Below, in pieces: positions 22,960 to 30,785 of a stretch of DNA of 64,000 nt. A program made the position numbers and the translations under genes. The DNA is from an uncultured Oscillospiraceae bacterium (GTDB taxonomy: Bacteria > Bacillota > Clostridia > Oscillospirales > Acutalibacteraceae), in contig CAJUNQ010000043.1 in the NCBI GenBank assembly GCA_910587835.1, positions 4,698-68,697 on the forward strand. The letters are read 5' to 3'. The notes below the pieces were generated by a model. The model ran no database searches and had not been told where the DNA came from. It worked only from the letters and a program-made list of their open reading frames with translations. Every line of letters begins with the position of its first letter. Position 1 is the first letter of the stretch.

Positions 22960-24294
22960 TTACGCCAAAGACCCCATGGGGTCCCAGGGCTCCAGGGCGA
23001 TGGGGGCCTGGTCCAGCTCAGCCCGCTGGGCTTCGGTAAGGTACTTTTTATGTACCACCACCTGGTAGGTGTACTCGGTGAACCAGTCGTCGCTCATCAC
23101 ATAGTAGCCCTCGCTGCCGGCCTCTTTGCCCCAGCTGTTCTCTACCCGCCAGCGGGTGGGCTGGCCGTCCTCGTTCAGGTTTACCCCCTGGAACACCATG
23201 GCGTGGGTCATCAGGCTGTCACCGTAGTCCAGGCGCTGGGCCTTGGTCATGCCGAACTCCGTGCCGAACAGCTGGTCGGGCCGCAGCACGTTCAGGTCCA
23301 TAATGCCGCTGTCCCGGGCGGAGCACTTGCCTACGTCGCAGCCAAACCACACAGGGCTGCCGTCTTGCAGCTGGCGGATGGCCGCGGCCTTCAGGTCCTC
23401 AATGGGCAGGTTCAGATATTTGACGGGACGGCCCTCTACAATATTGCCCAGCAGCTTCACGGTAAAGGTTCTGTGATAGGGCTTGTCGGCAGTGGGGGCG
23501 TTGATGAGGCTCACATAGTCGGACATGTTCCAGCCCACATATTTCTCGAAGAAGCTTTTGCCGGTGAGGCCGGTCTCCCGGATGAATTTCTTGTCCTTGT
23601 CCCGGGCCTCAAAGGTGAAGGTTTTGGGCGGGGCGCCCAGAGCAATGCACAGCATGTTGTAGACGCTGCCCAGCATGGCCTCCTTCTGCTGGCGGAGCTG
23701 CTCTACGGTTTTGCCGGCAGCGTGGCCCTCCCGCAGGGTGCAGGCGAACTCCCGGAGCTTGCGGGTCATATAGCCGGTGACCTCCCAGGTGGCGGAGGAG
23801 CAGGCGGTCTCGGGCATGGCCTCCTTGGGCGCCACGCCGTATTTCTCCACCAGATTGCACAGCATATCCCACTGACCGCCGTCGTTGAGGGGGGCGCTGA
23901 GCAGGTGGGCGATCACCCGGCCGTTGGTGGGCTCGTCCAGGGTATCCAGAATGCTCTCTAAAAAGTAGTTGGACTTTTCCAGCTTGTCGTAGAACAGGGT
24001 GTAGTTCTGGCTGAGCTCAAAGGTGTCCAGGTTCAGCTTGCGCATAATATCCACCCGCATGGTGTTCAGGGCGGCGAACATCCAGCACCGGCCTGAGCTC
24101 TTTTGGTTGGTAATCTTGCCGGTTTCCAGCTGGACGGAGAACAGATGCCGGTCCTCCCGCTGGACATGGGGGTCGGCAGCGGACTTGTTGACCCCGTTTG
24201 CGGTGACGGCCAGCTGGGCCACCCGCTTGGCGGGGTCGGCGGCAAAGTCCTTCTCAAAGGCTTCCAGCTGAGCGGTTTCAATGATTTTTTCCAT
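22960..24294 (-). CDS. pepC: C1-family aminopeptidase (bleomycin hydrolase-like)
   Basis: PepC is a cytoplasmic cysteine aminopeptidase that trims peptides. The 444-residue length is standard. The catalytic cysteine lies in NQKSSGRCWMFAALN (near residue 70), the histidine in LMTHAMVFQGV (near 367) and the asparagine in WRVENSWGKE (near 388), which is the complete papain-like triad. A ribosome binding site AACGGAGGAA precedes the ATG. It sits in a same-strand run with the methyltransferase and the effector-binding gene. Confidence 0.96.
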   Translation of the reverse strand: MEKIIETAQLEAFEKDFAADPAKRVAQLAVTANGVNKSAADPHVQREDRHLFSVQLETGKITNQKSSGRCWMFAALNTMRVDIMRKLNLDTFELSQNYTLFYDKLEKSNYFLESILDTLDEPTNGRVIAHLLSAPLNDGGQWDMLCNLVEKYGVAPKEAMPETACSSATWEVTGYMTRKLREFACTLREGHAAGKTVEQLRQQKEAMLGSVYNMLCIALGAPPKTFTFEARDKDKKFIRETGLTGKSFFEKYVGWNMSDYVSLINAPTADKPYHRTFTVKLLGNIVEGRPVKYLNLPIEDLKAAAIRQLQDGSPVWFGCDVGKCSARDSGIMDLNVLRPDQLFGTEFGMTKAQRLDYGDSLMTHAMVFQGVNLNEDGQPTRWRVENSWGKEAGSEGYYVMSDDWFTEYTYQVVVHKKYLTEAQRAELDQAPIALEPWDPMGSLA

Positions 24295-24327
24295 TTTGGG
24301 TTCCTCCGTTTTCTGTGTTTGATTCCC

Positions 24328-24842
24328 TTATTCCTGTGGGGCAGCCTTTTGAATGGGCACCCACACCTCATAGCGGCTGCCCTGAGGGGTGCGGGCGTTT
24401 TCCTTCTCGATGCGAAAAATCAGGGACTCCGGTCCGTCGGCCCTGGCCCAGCCCGCGGGGGGAGCCGCTGTGCCGGCATACTGGTTGCAGCGGCCGTTGT
24501 CGGCCGGGCCCACGGCCTCCTCGTTGGTCTCCATCCACTCTGTGGTAACGGCCAGGTAGTCGCCGCTGGGGAAGCGCATCAGGGTATAGCCCTTGGGCGG
24601 CTGGTCCACGTCCTTGACAAAGAGGCCCTGGAAATATACCTCTCGGCCCTGCTGGTCGTGAAACCACACATTGATGGGCTTTTCGTCCACCGCGTAGGGC
24701 AGAATGGGCTTATAGCCGCCCATCTGGAAGAAATTCTTCCAGATGGCCTCAAAGTCAGAGCTCTGGTCTACGACAGCGGCGTTTCCCAGAAAGCAGAAAC
24801 CGTCCAGACGGAGCTGGTAGGTGATGATGGGGGGGCGTTCAT
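24328..24842 (-). pseudogene. GyrI-like/effector-binding protein with an apparent frameshift in a seven-C tract
   Basis: The body of the protein (MGGYKPILPYAVDEKPI to the end, 24328-24723) is a GyrI-like small-molecule-binding domain ending in the typical RYEVWVPI strand. Upstream, the same frame encodes a convincing N-terminus (IITYQLRLDGFCFLGNAAVV). However, the only start codon with a ribosome binding site (ATG at 24842, preceded by AAAGGAG) is in another frame. The two are separated only by seven consecutive C residues on the coding strand (24831-24835 plus the flanking bases), and adding one C or removing two would restore an intact protein of about 170 residues. This may be phase variation, a disabling mutation or a sequencing error. 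It lies 24 bases after murE. Confidence 0.7.
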
Positions 24843-24866
24843 TTTGCTCTCCTTTCTGACCGCTGT

Positions 24867-26321
24867 CTATGGGTTGGCCGAATCCAAAAGCTCCCGGATG
24901 ACCACCCGCTCATCAAAGGGGTATTTGACCCCCTCAATCTCCTGGTAGTCCTCATGACCCTTGCCTGCCAGGACAATGACGTCTCCCTCCTGGGCGTGCT
25001 CCAGACACCAGCGGATGGCCTCCCGGCGGTCGGGGATCTCGATATATTGGCCCTCTGTCTTTTTCATGCCCACCTTGATGTCCTCGATAATGTCCAGCAC
25101 ATTCTCAAACCGGGAGTTGTCGGCAGTGATTACCGACAGGTCGGCAAGCCGGCCGCTGGCCTCGCCCATCTCGTAGCGGCGGACCTTGGGCCGGTTGCCC
25201 CCTGCCCCGAACAGGCAGATGAGCCGCCGGGGCTTATACTCCCGCAGGGTGGTGAGCAGGCTCTCCATGCTCACGGCGTTGTGGGCGTAGTCCAGCAGCA
25301 GGGTGTAGTTTCCGGGCACAGGGACAGGCTCTACCCGCCCCTTGACCCGGACGGAGAAAAGGCCCTGCTTCATGGCCTCCACCGGAATGCCCAGCTGATG
25401 GCAGCAGGCAATGGCGGCCAGGGCGTTATAGGCGTTGAACCGGCCCGGAACGCCCACCTGGGCGGTGAAGCTCAGGTCCCCGGCCACGGTGAACGCTACC
25501 CCCAGCAGGCCGGGCAGGTTCAGGTGGCGGCAGTTCTCTCCCCGCAGGTCTCCGGCGGCTCCCATGCCGTAGCGGTAGACCCGGCAGGTGCTGTGGGCCA
25601 GAAGCTTTTCTACGCTGGGGTCGTCGGCGTTGACCACGCCCACAGGACACATGGAGAACAGCATGGCCTTGCAGGCCAGGTACTCCTCCATGTCCTTGTG
25701 CTCTACCCCGCCGATATGGTCCTCGGAAAAGTTGGTGAACACCCCTGCCGCAAAGGGCAGGCCGTACACCCGGCTGTCCTTCAGGCCCACGGAGCTCACC
25801 TCCATGACCACATACCGGCAGCCCATGTCCGCCATGCGGCGCAGGTGCTTTTGTACCTCGTAGCTGATGGGGGTGGTGTTGGGCAGGGGGACCGCCTCCT
25901 CGCCCACTGCCGCGCCCACGGTGCCGATGATTCCGGTTTTGTACCCCGCGGCCTCGAGAATAGAGCGGATCATGTAGGCGGTGGTGGTTTTGCCCTTGGT
26001 GCCGGTAATGCCGATGACCTTCAGGCCATGTCGGGCCGGGTGGCCGAAGAAGGCGGCGCTGAGCAGGCTGAGGGCCTTTTTGGCGTCGGGGACCAGGACC
26101 ACCTGGGCGCCGGGCGCCTCTACAGGCTCTTGGGCCACAATGGCCACTGCCCCGGCGGCGGCGGCCTGGGCGGCAAAGCGGTGGCCGTCTAAGGCGGCGC
26201 CCTTGATGCACACAAACAGGCACCCGGGCTTTGCCTGCCGGGAGTCGTACACAATATCGGTGATCTCCGCCTCCTCACGGCAGGAGAGGTCCAGGGAAGT
26301 CAACAGCTTGGAAAGCAGCAT
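24867..26321 (-). CDS. murE: UDP-N-acetylmuramoyl-tripeptide synthetase
   Basis: MurE adds the third amino acid to UDP-MurNAc-L-Ala-D-Glu. The 484-residue product has the N-terminal VYDSRQAKPGCLFVCIKG motif, the ATP loop GITGTKGKTTTAYM (near residue 110), the SSVGLKDSRVYG and NFSEDHI motifs, and LLLDYAHNAVSME and VLAGKGHEDYQ near the C-terminus. The specificity loop reads DNSRFEN; the arginine matches the DNPR motif of meso-diaminopimelate enzymes, so mDAP is the likely substrate although Pro is replaced by Ser. It is followed by the frameshifted effector-binding gene. Confidence 0.95.
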   Translation of the reverse strand: MLLSKLLTSLDLSCREEAEITDIVYDSRQAKPGCLFVCIKGAALDGHRFAAQAAAAGAVAIVAQEPVEAPGAQVVLVPDAKKALSLLSAAFFGHPARHGLKVIGITGTKGKTTTAYMIRSILEAAGYKTGIIGTVGAAVGEEAVPLPNTTPISYEVQKHLRRMADMGCRYVVMEVSSVGLKDSRVYGLPFAAGVFTNFSEDHIGGVEHKDMEEYLACKAMLFSMCPVGVVNADDPSVEKLLAHSTCRVYRYGMGAAGDLRGENCRHLNLPGLLGVAFTVAGDLSFTAQVGVPGRFNAYNALAAIACCHQLGIPVEAMKQGLFSVRVKGRVEPVPVPGNYTLLLDYAHNAVSMESLLTTLREYKPRRLICLFGAGGNRPKVRRYEMGEASGRLADLSVITADNSRFENVLDIIEDIKVGMKKTEGQYIEIPDRREAIRWCLEHAQEGDVIVLAGKGHEDYQEIEGVKYPFDERVVIRELLDSANP

Positions 26322-26340
26322 ACAAGAACCATCCTTTCTA

Positions 26341-26991
26341 TCAGGCTGCCGTCCACAGGGGGACGGCGATCAGATACAGGGCCAGCCAGTAGAGGAGCAT
26401 CACTGGCTTTTGCCAGAAGTCTGCCAAATGGGAGAGCTCGCTTTTTGCCACCATCATGTCAGAGACGAAAAAGCACAGCGCACCCAGGGCCAGGGGCCAA
26501 TAGGAGGGGCCCGCCGTGAAGGGCAGCGCCAGCCCCAGGGCCAGAGAGGCCCCCAGCAGCGCCGGGTACAGGCAGAAGGGGACCGTGAGCCTGCCCAGGG
26601 TGGGCAGCTCCCTGCGGAAGAGCCAGGCCGCGGCAGCATAGGCCAGCAGCCACAGGGCCAGGCTCAGCCCCCCTGCCGGGGCAAGGCCCCACAGCCACGC
26701 CACCAGACACAGGTGGGCTCCGCCGAAGAGCAGCATACCCGGTACAAAGCGGAGCTCCAGCAGGGCGTCTGCCGCTGTGCAGAGCGCAAAGAACCAGAAT
26801 ACCGGGTGAAAAAGGGGATTCCGGCCCCCCAGCCACAGGGCCAGCCCGGCAGAGCCCACGGCCAGAAAGCTGCCGGCGCACTTGGCGACAAGGCTCTCCT
26901 TTTTCAGCCCGGCCCGGCGCAGGATAAAATACAGGGCGAACATGGCCCCCCAAAGGGGCAGGGCAAGGGCAGAGTACAGGGCCAGGCTCAT
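26341..26991 (-). CDS. YhhN-family membrane protein (TMEM86/lysoplasmalogenase-like)
   Basis: The 216-residue product is strongly hydrophobic, with seven to eight predicted transmembrane helices. The ALCTAADALLELRFVPGMLLFGGAHLC region (near residues 70-97) and the late FFVSDMMVAKSEL segment (near 175-187) match the YhhN family, whose animal relatives cleave lysoplasmalogens. Plasmalogens occur in many anaerobic Clostridia, so a lipid role is plausible. It lies 19 bases upstream of murE on the same strand and may be cotranscribed. Confidence 0.82.
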   Translation of the reverse strand: MSLALYSALALPLWGAMFALYFILRRAGLKKESLVAKCAGSFLAVGSAGLALWLGGRNPLFHPVFWFFALCTAADALLELRFVPGMLLFGGAHLCLVAWLWGLAPAGGLSLALWLLAYAAAAWLFRRELPTLGRLTVPFCLYPALLGASLALGLALPFTAGPSYWPLALGALCFFVSDMMVAKSELSHLADFWQKPVMLLYWLALYLIAVPLWTAA

Positions 26992-27074
26992 GGGGCGGCC
27001 TCCTCTCTATGGGTATTCATGCTTCTGTCATTATAAGCCCCTTTTCCGGCGAATGCAAGGGGCAGGAGAAAAAA

Positions 27075-27228
27075 GGGAGTGTCCTGCCGCGCATTTTATT
27101 TGATTCACGTCTGGGCTGCCTTGTAGAGGCGGAGCTACGTGTCCGCCCGTCTCTCCCAGGGCGCCGCTTCTTCCACGGTGCAGGCGGATGATATCCAGTC
27201 CTGCATAAAATCAGCGAAAGGGACACTC
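27075..27228 (+). repeat. Dispersed element with GGGAGTGTCC ends
   Basis: GGGAGTGTCC (27075-27084) and GGGACACTC (27220-27228) bound a 154-bp element. Its interior (gcattttatttgattcacgtctggg and ataaaatcagcgaaaggg) resembles sequence at 56990-57140. The termini match the hairpin elements at 12247 and 17637, although the interior differs. Confidence 0.7.
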
Positions 27229-27244
27229 ACGAGAAGAAACTGCA

Positions 27245-27379
27245 AAGCCCGACCGGAAAGGCCGGGCTTCCTTCGGCATTGTTAACACAGCTCAAAAGAG
27301 GTAAAGCCTCTTTTGAACCTGGCAGCGCGGGCTTACCCGCGCTGCCAGGCTTGAAAATCAGTACATGCCGGTTTTCAAG
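27245..27379. repeat. Cluster of four perfect hairpins downstream of the GH13 gene
   Basis: Four consecutive palindromes lie at 27245-27269 (AAGCCCG/CGGGCTT), 27292-27316 (TCAAAAGAGG/CCTCTTTTGA), 27318-27349 (CCTGGCAGCGCGGG/CCCGCGCTGCCAGG) and 27350-27379 (CTTGAAAA/TTTTCAAG). All have different stems. They follow the stop codon of the GH13-GNAT gene directly and probably include its terminator. Confidence 0.75.
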
Positions 27380-27392
27380 TGTGTTTCCTATA

Positions 27393-29384
27393 TCAGTCCA
27401 GGTACATCTCAAGCTCGATTTCGTGGCGCAGGGGGATGCCCTGCTCTCCTGTTTCGGGCAGCTGGGGGTTTGCTCTGCGGGCGTATTCCAGGGAGCCGCG
27501 GTAGAATCTGGCCATGTCAAAGCCCCGCTTTTGACAGAAGCCGATGGCGTTCAGGCTGTCGTTGGCAGCCGTTATGACCAGGGTGCGGCAGCGCTGCTCT
27601 TTGGCGGCGGCTTTTACCCGGCGGATGAGCTCTGTACCAATGCCCTGGCCCGGCGCAGTGGTGTGCAGGGAGGTGATCTCGCACACGCCAGCCGCCAGGG
27701 TATAGGTTGTAAGGCCGACCATTTGACTGCCCGACCAGCAGCCAAAGCCTCCGGCCTGGGTCAGGTCTGTTTTCACGCCCCGGATGACCCGCTCGACGCT
27801 GCCCAGACGCTCCCGCAGGAAGGCGTTGGCCTGCTCCCGGTTGCCCTGGTTGATGACCCCGTAGGTCACGGGAAGGGGCTTCTTTTCCTCCGGCTTGCCG
27901 GCCGGGGCGGGCTCTGGCTGTGTCGGAACGACCACAGGTGTCGGAACGGGCGCAGGCGTTGGAACGGCCGCGGGGGCCTTTTCGGGGGCGGGGACTGCCG
28001 CTGCCTGGGGAGGCTGCGCTGTCTTTTCTCCCTCCCGGGGCGGGCCCAGGCGGTAGATTTTCACCCCATAGGGGGGCAGGGAGATGCTGCCGTTCACATG
28101 GACCGCCTCCCCGGTGAACAGGTCCACAGCAGGGCCGTAGTAGTTGCAGTTGATGTCAAACCCGGCCCCATCGGCGTTGATGGCGGCCAGCACAGTCTCC
28201 TCCTGGCACTCCCGGCGCATGACAATCTGCTTGTTGAGCAGGGTTTCGTTTTTATAGCCGCCCTCGCTGAGGGCCTTGGAGTTCAGCTTAATCTGGCTGA
28301 GCCGCCCGATGAACCGGGTCAGCTCGTTCTGCACCGGGCCGTCAAAGCAGGGGCGCAGGCTGGGGTCGCCGTTTTTCTTGTCCCCGTCGGCCCCCCACTC
28401 GCTGCCGTAGTAGAGGCAGGGGATGCCGGGCATACAGTAGAGCATGGCGTAAAGGCCGGGAAGCTGCTCCTTCTCCTTCAGAATGGTGTGGATGCGGCTC
28501 ACGTCGTGGTTGTCGGCAAAGCACAGCAGATGCTCGCCCCGGTAGAGGCACCAGTTCTCGCTGCCGAACTGCCGGTTGAGGGAGTGGGCGATTTCAAACA
28601 TGTTTTTGTCGTTAAAGGAGGAATAGAGGCCCTTGTAGCACTCGTAGTTGGTGACGCTGTCCAGCATCTCCGGGTTCATAATGCGCCGGTAGTCCCCGTG
28701 AATCATCTCGCCCAGGAGGAAGAAGCCCGGGTCGCGGCCCTTGGTGTACTGGTGCAGCCGGCGCATAAAGTTTTCGTCCAGCAGATAGGCCACGTCCAGG
28801 CGCAGGCCGTCAATGGCGAACTCGTCCATCCAGCCGCCTACGCACTCCAGAAGGTGGTCCACCACAGCGGGGTTTTGCAGGTTGAGCTTCACCAGCTCAA
28901 AATGGCCCTCCCAGCCCTCGTACCACAGGCCGTCGTTATAGTTGGAGTTGCCCCCGAAGTTGATGTGGAACCAGTCCTTATAAGGGGAGGCCTCCCGGTT
29001 TTTCAGCACGTCCTGGAAGGCCCAGAAGCCCCGGCCCACATGGTTGAACACCCCGTCCAGCACCACCCGGATGCCGGCCTCATGGAGAGCGTTGCACACA
29101 TCGGCAAAGTCCTGGTTGGAGCCCAGGCGGGCGTCGATTTTCCTAAAGTCCCGGGTGTCATAGCCGTGGGTGTCGGACTCGAACACCGGGGAGAAGTATA
29201 CCCCGCCGGTGGAGAGGGCCTGGAGATGGTCCACCCAGTCGATGACCTTGCGGATGCGGGGCTGGGGCCTGCCGTCGTTCTCATAGGGGGCCCCGCAGAA
29301 GCCGATGGGGTAGATTTGGTAGAACATGGCGGAGTTCTGCCAGCCGGGCTGGTTCTTTAAGTGGATGACTTGCGTATTGCTCAT
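27393..29384 (-). CDS. GH13 alpha-amylase-family enzyme fused to a GNAT acetyltransferase
   Basis: Residues 1-430 form a glycoside hydrolase family 13 enzyme. FYQIYPIGF starts the barrel, VVLDGVFNHVGRG is conserved region I, GLRLDVAYLLDE region II (nucleophile Asp), FFLLGEMIH region III (acid Glu) and FADNHDVSRIHT region IV. A Pro/Ala/Val-rich linker (about residues 450-515) leads to a C-terminal GNAT domain with TTAPGQGIGTELIRRVKAA as acetyl-CoA loop and ANDSLNAIGFCQKRGF near the end. No signal peptide is seen, so the enzyme acts in the cytoplasm on alpha-glucans or maltodextrins. The fusion is rare to my knowledge. The gene lies below two other acetyltransferase/hydrolase genes. Confidence 0.9.
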   Translation of the reverse strand: MSNTQVIHLKNQPGWQNSAMFYQIYPIGFCGAPYENDGRPQPRIRKVIDWVDHLQALSTGGVYFSPVFESDTHGYDTRDFRKIDARLGSNQDFADVCNALHEAGIRVVLDGVFNHVGRGFWAFQDVLKNREASPYKDWFHINFGGNSNYNDGLWYEGWEGHFELVKLNLQNPAVVDHLLECVGGWMDEFAIDGLRLDVAYLLDENFMRRLHQYTKGRDPGFFLLGEMIHGDYRRIMNPEMLDSVTNYECYKGLYSSFNDKNMFEIAHSLNRQFGSENWCLYRGEHLLCFADNHDVSRIHTILKEKEQLPGLYAMLYCMPGIPCLYYGSEWGADGDKKNGDPSLRPCFDGPVQNELTRFIGRLSQIKLNSKALSEGGYKNETLLNKQIVMRRECQEETVLAAINADGAGFDINCNYYGPAVDLFTGEAVHVNGSISLPPYGVKIYRLGPPREGEKTAQPPQAAAVPAPEKAPAAVPTPAPVPTPVVVPTQPEPAPAGKPEEKKPLPVTYGVINQGNREQANAFLRERLGSVERVIRGVKTDLTQAGGFGCWSGSQMVGLTTYTLAAGVCEITSLHTTAPGQGIGTELIRRVKAAAKEQRCRTLVITAANDSLNAIGFCQKRGFDMARFYRGSLEYARRANPQLPETGEQGIPLRHEIELEMYLD

Positions 29385-29411
29385 AGTGGTGTTCTTCCTT
29401 TCCAGTTTTTC

Positions 29412-29810
29412 TCAGCTTTCGGGGCGGGTTTCCATCTGGCCGCAGAGCATGGTGCAGAACCCAAACCGCTCGTAAAAGGGCCGCAGGCTTTCCTCGCCGT
29501 AGATGACGGATATCATATAGATGCGGTCGTTTTTCAGCCGCTCCATGGCTCGGTTCATCAGTTCTGTGCCAATGCCTCGGCCCTGGTAGTCCGGGCGGAC
29601 CATTACGTCTTGGATATAAGCGTCAGTTACGCCGTTGCTCACCACATCCAAAAAGCCTACCAGTTCGTCCCCGTCATAGCAGGCGATTGTAAGGTAGTCC
29701 CTCAGGGCAGGGTTTCTCAGCTCCGCCTCCATGCCGCCCCAGCCCACCGACCGCCGCAGGGCGGCGATGCTCTCTGGGGAGGCGCTGGGGTTCGTCTGGT
29801 ATTCCAACAT
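29412..29810 (-). CDS. GNAT-family N-acetyltransferase
   Basis: The 132-residue protein is a minimal GNAT domain. DAYIQDVMVRPDYQGRGIGTELMNRAME (split as strand, acetyl-CoA loop QGRGIG and helix) spans residues 65-92, and a C-terminal RPFYERFGF motif follows. The acceptor is not predictable. AAAGGAGGAAA stands just upstream of the ATG. It lies between the alpha/beta hydrolase gene and the GH13 fusion on the same strand. Confidence 0.88.
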   Translation of the reverse strand: MLEYQTNPSASPESIAALRRSVGWGGMEAELRNPALRDYLTIACYDGDELVGFLDVVSNGVTDAYIQDVMVRPDYQGRGIGTELMNRAMERLKNDRIYMISVIYGEESLRPFYERFGFCTMLCGQMETRPES

Positions 29811-29848
29811 AGTTTCCTCCTTTTCCGATGGCGGGGGGCTCTGCCGGC

Positions 29849-30772
29849 TTATGCTTCCAGGAAGCTGAGAACCGCGCGGGTATATTTTTCCGGCTCTTCT
29901 GTTCTGGGGAAATGCCCGCTGTTCTCAAAAACCTCCCGCGTTACATTCCGCCCTCTGCTCAACAGATAATCCGTCTGATCCTTTGTGCACGCGGGGTCAT
30001 ATTTTCCATTAAGCAACAGAATGGGAAGATCAATCTCCTGGGCCAGGGGCAGAAAATTATCCAGCATGGTCACTCTTTTCCCGGGAGCGTCCTCTTGCGC
30101 CGGGCCGGTCTCCAGCAGCTTTTTCAAGTGCCTCTCCCCTTTGGCCCACATCTCGTCATGAATACCGCTGGCGTCCATGCTTTGCCAGTATTCCTCAAAG
30201 GAAATGCCGTGCAGGTAGTTTCCGAGCTTTGGGTCCTCTACATAGTCCAGCAGGGCCATCAAATCATGGGGGGGCTCCCGCCCGCCGGGGTAGTCTGGGG
30301 CCTTCAGCTTTTCGCAGAGCTTGCTGGCGTCCGGATTACCCAGGCTTGCGATATGCCCGCTTACATATTCCGCCACGGATTTTGCGGAATCCTCAAACCA
30401 CAGGGTGGGGCATTCCAGGATCACCTTTTGGATGGAGTCCGGGTACCGGTGCGCGTACAGGACCGCAAGGGCGCCTCCATAGGAATGTCCCAGGATGCTC
30501 CACTGGTCTATGCCAAAGGTTCTCCGCATTTCCTCCAGCATCTCCACCTGATACTCCATACTGTAATCTTCATCCTCGCCGATTGGGTCTGAGCGGAGAA
30601 CCCCGAACTGGTCAAAGAGAATGACCCTCATTTTTTCGCCCAGGGCTTTGGCCTGATTCACGAAGTCAAGGCAGCCGGCCCCCGGGCCGCCGTGGAGATA
30701 CAAGAGCGTGTTCCTGTGTTCTGCTCCATACAGTTCATAATATATTTTATGAAAAAGAACATCCACAAACAT
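29849..30772 (-). CDS. Alpha/beta hydrolase, proline iminopeptidase-like
   Basis: The 307-residue protein has the proline iminopeptidase (S33) layout: LYLHGGPGAGCLDF oxyanion loop (near residues 24-37), ILGHSYGGALAVLYA nucleophile elbow (serine near residue 97), a helical cap, LLLNGKYDPAC with the catalytic Asp (near 255), and FENSGHFPRTEEP with the catalytic His (near 287). Such enzymes remove N-terminal proline or act as related amidases and esterases. GGAGGGCGCGGG precedes the ATG. It begins 13 bases after the M18 aminopeptidase gene, and the two probably form a peptide-degradation operon. Confidence 0.88.
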   Translation of the reverse strand: MFVDVLFHKIYYELYGAEHRNTLLYLHGGPGAGCLDFVNQAKALGEKMRVILFDQFGVLRSDPIGEDEDYSMEYQVEMLEEMRRTFGIDQWSILGHSYGGALAVLYAHRYPDSIQKVILECPTLWFEDSAKSVAEYVSGHIASLGNPDASKLCEKLKAPDYPGGREPPHDLMALLDYVEDPKLGNYLHGISFEEYWQSMDASGIHDEMWAKGERHLKKLLETGPAQEDAPGKRVTMLDNFLPLAQEIDLPILLLNGKYDPACTKDQTDYLLSRGRNVTREVFENSGHFPRTEEPEKYTRAVLSFLEA

Positions 30773-30785
30773 CCCGCGCCCTCCT

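Noticed and set aside
27245..27379. Possible CRISPR-like array
   Set aside because: The four hairpins have different sequences and no spacers; there are no cas genes in the window.
27279..29360. 693-codon open frame antisense to the GH13-GNAT gene
   Set aside because: It is a shadow of the opposite strand gene, with no start signal, and begins inside the hairpin cluster.
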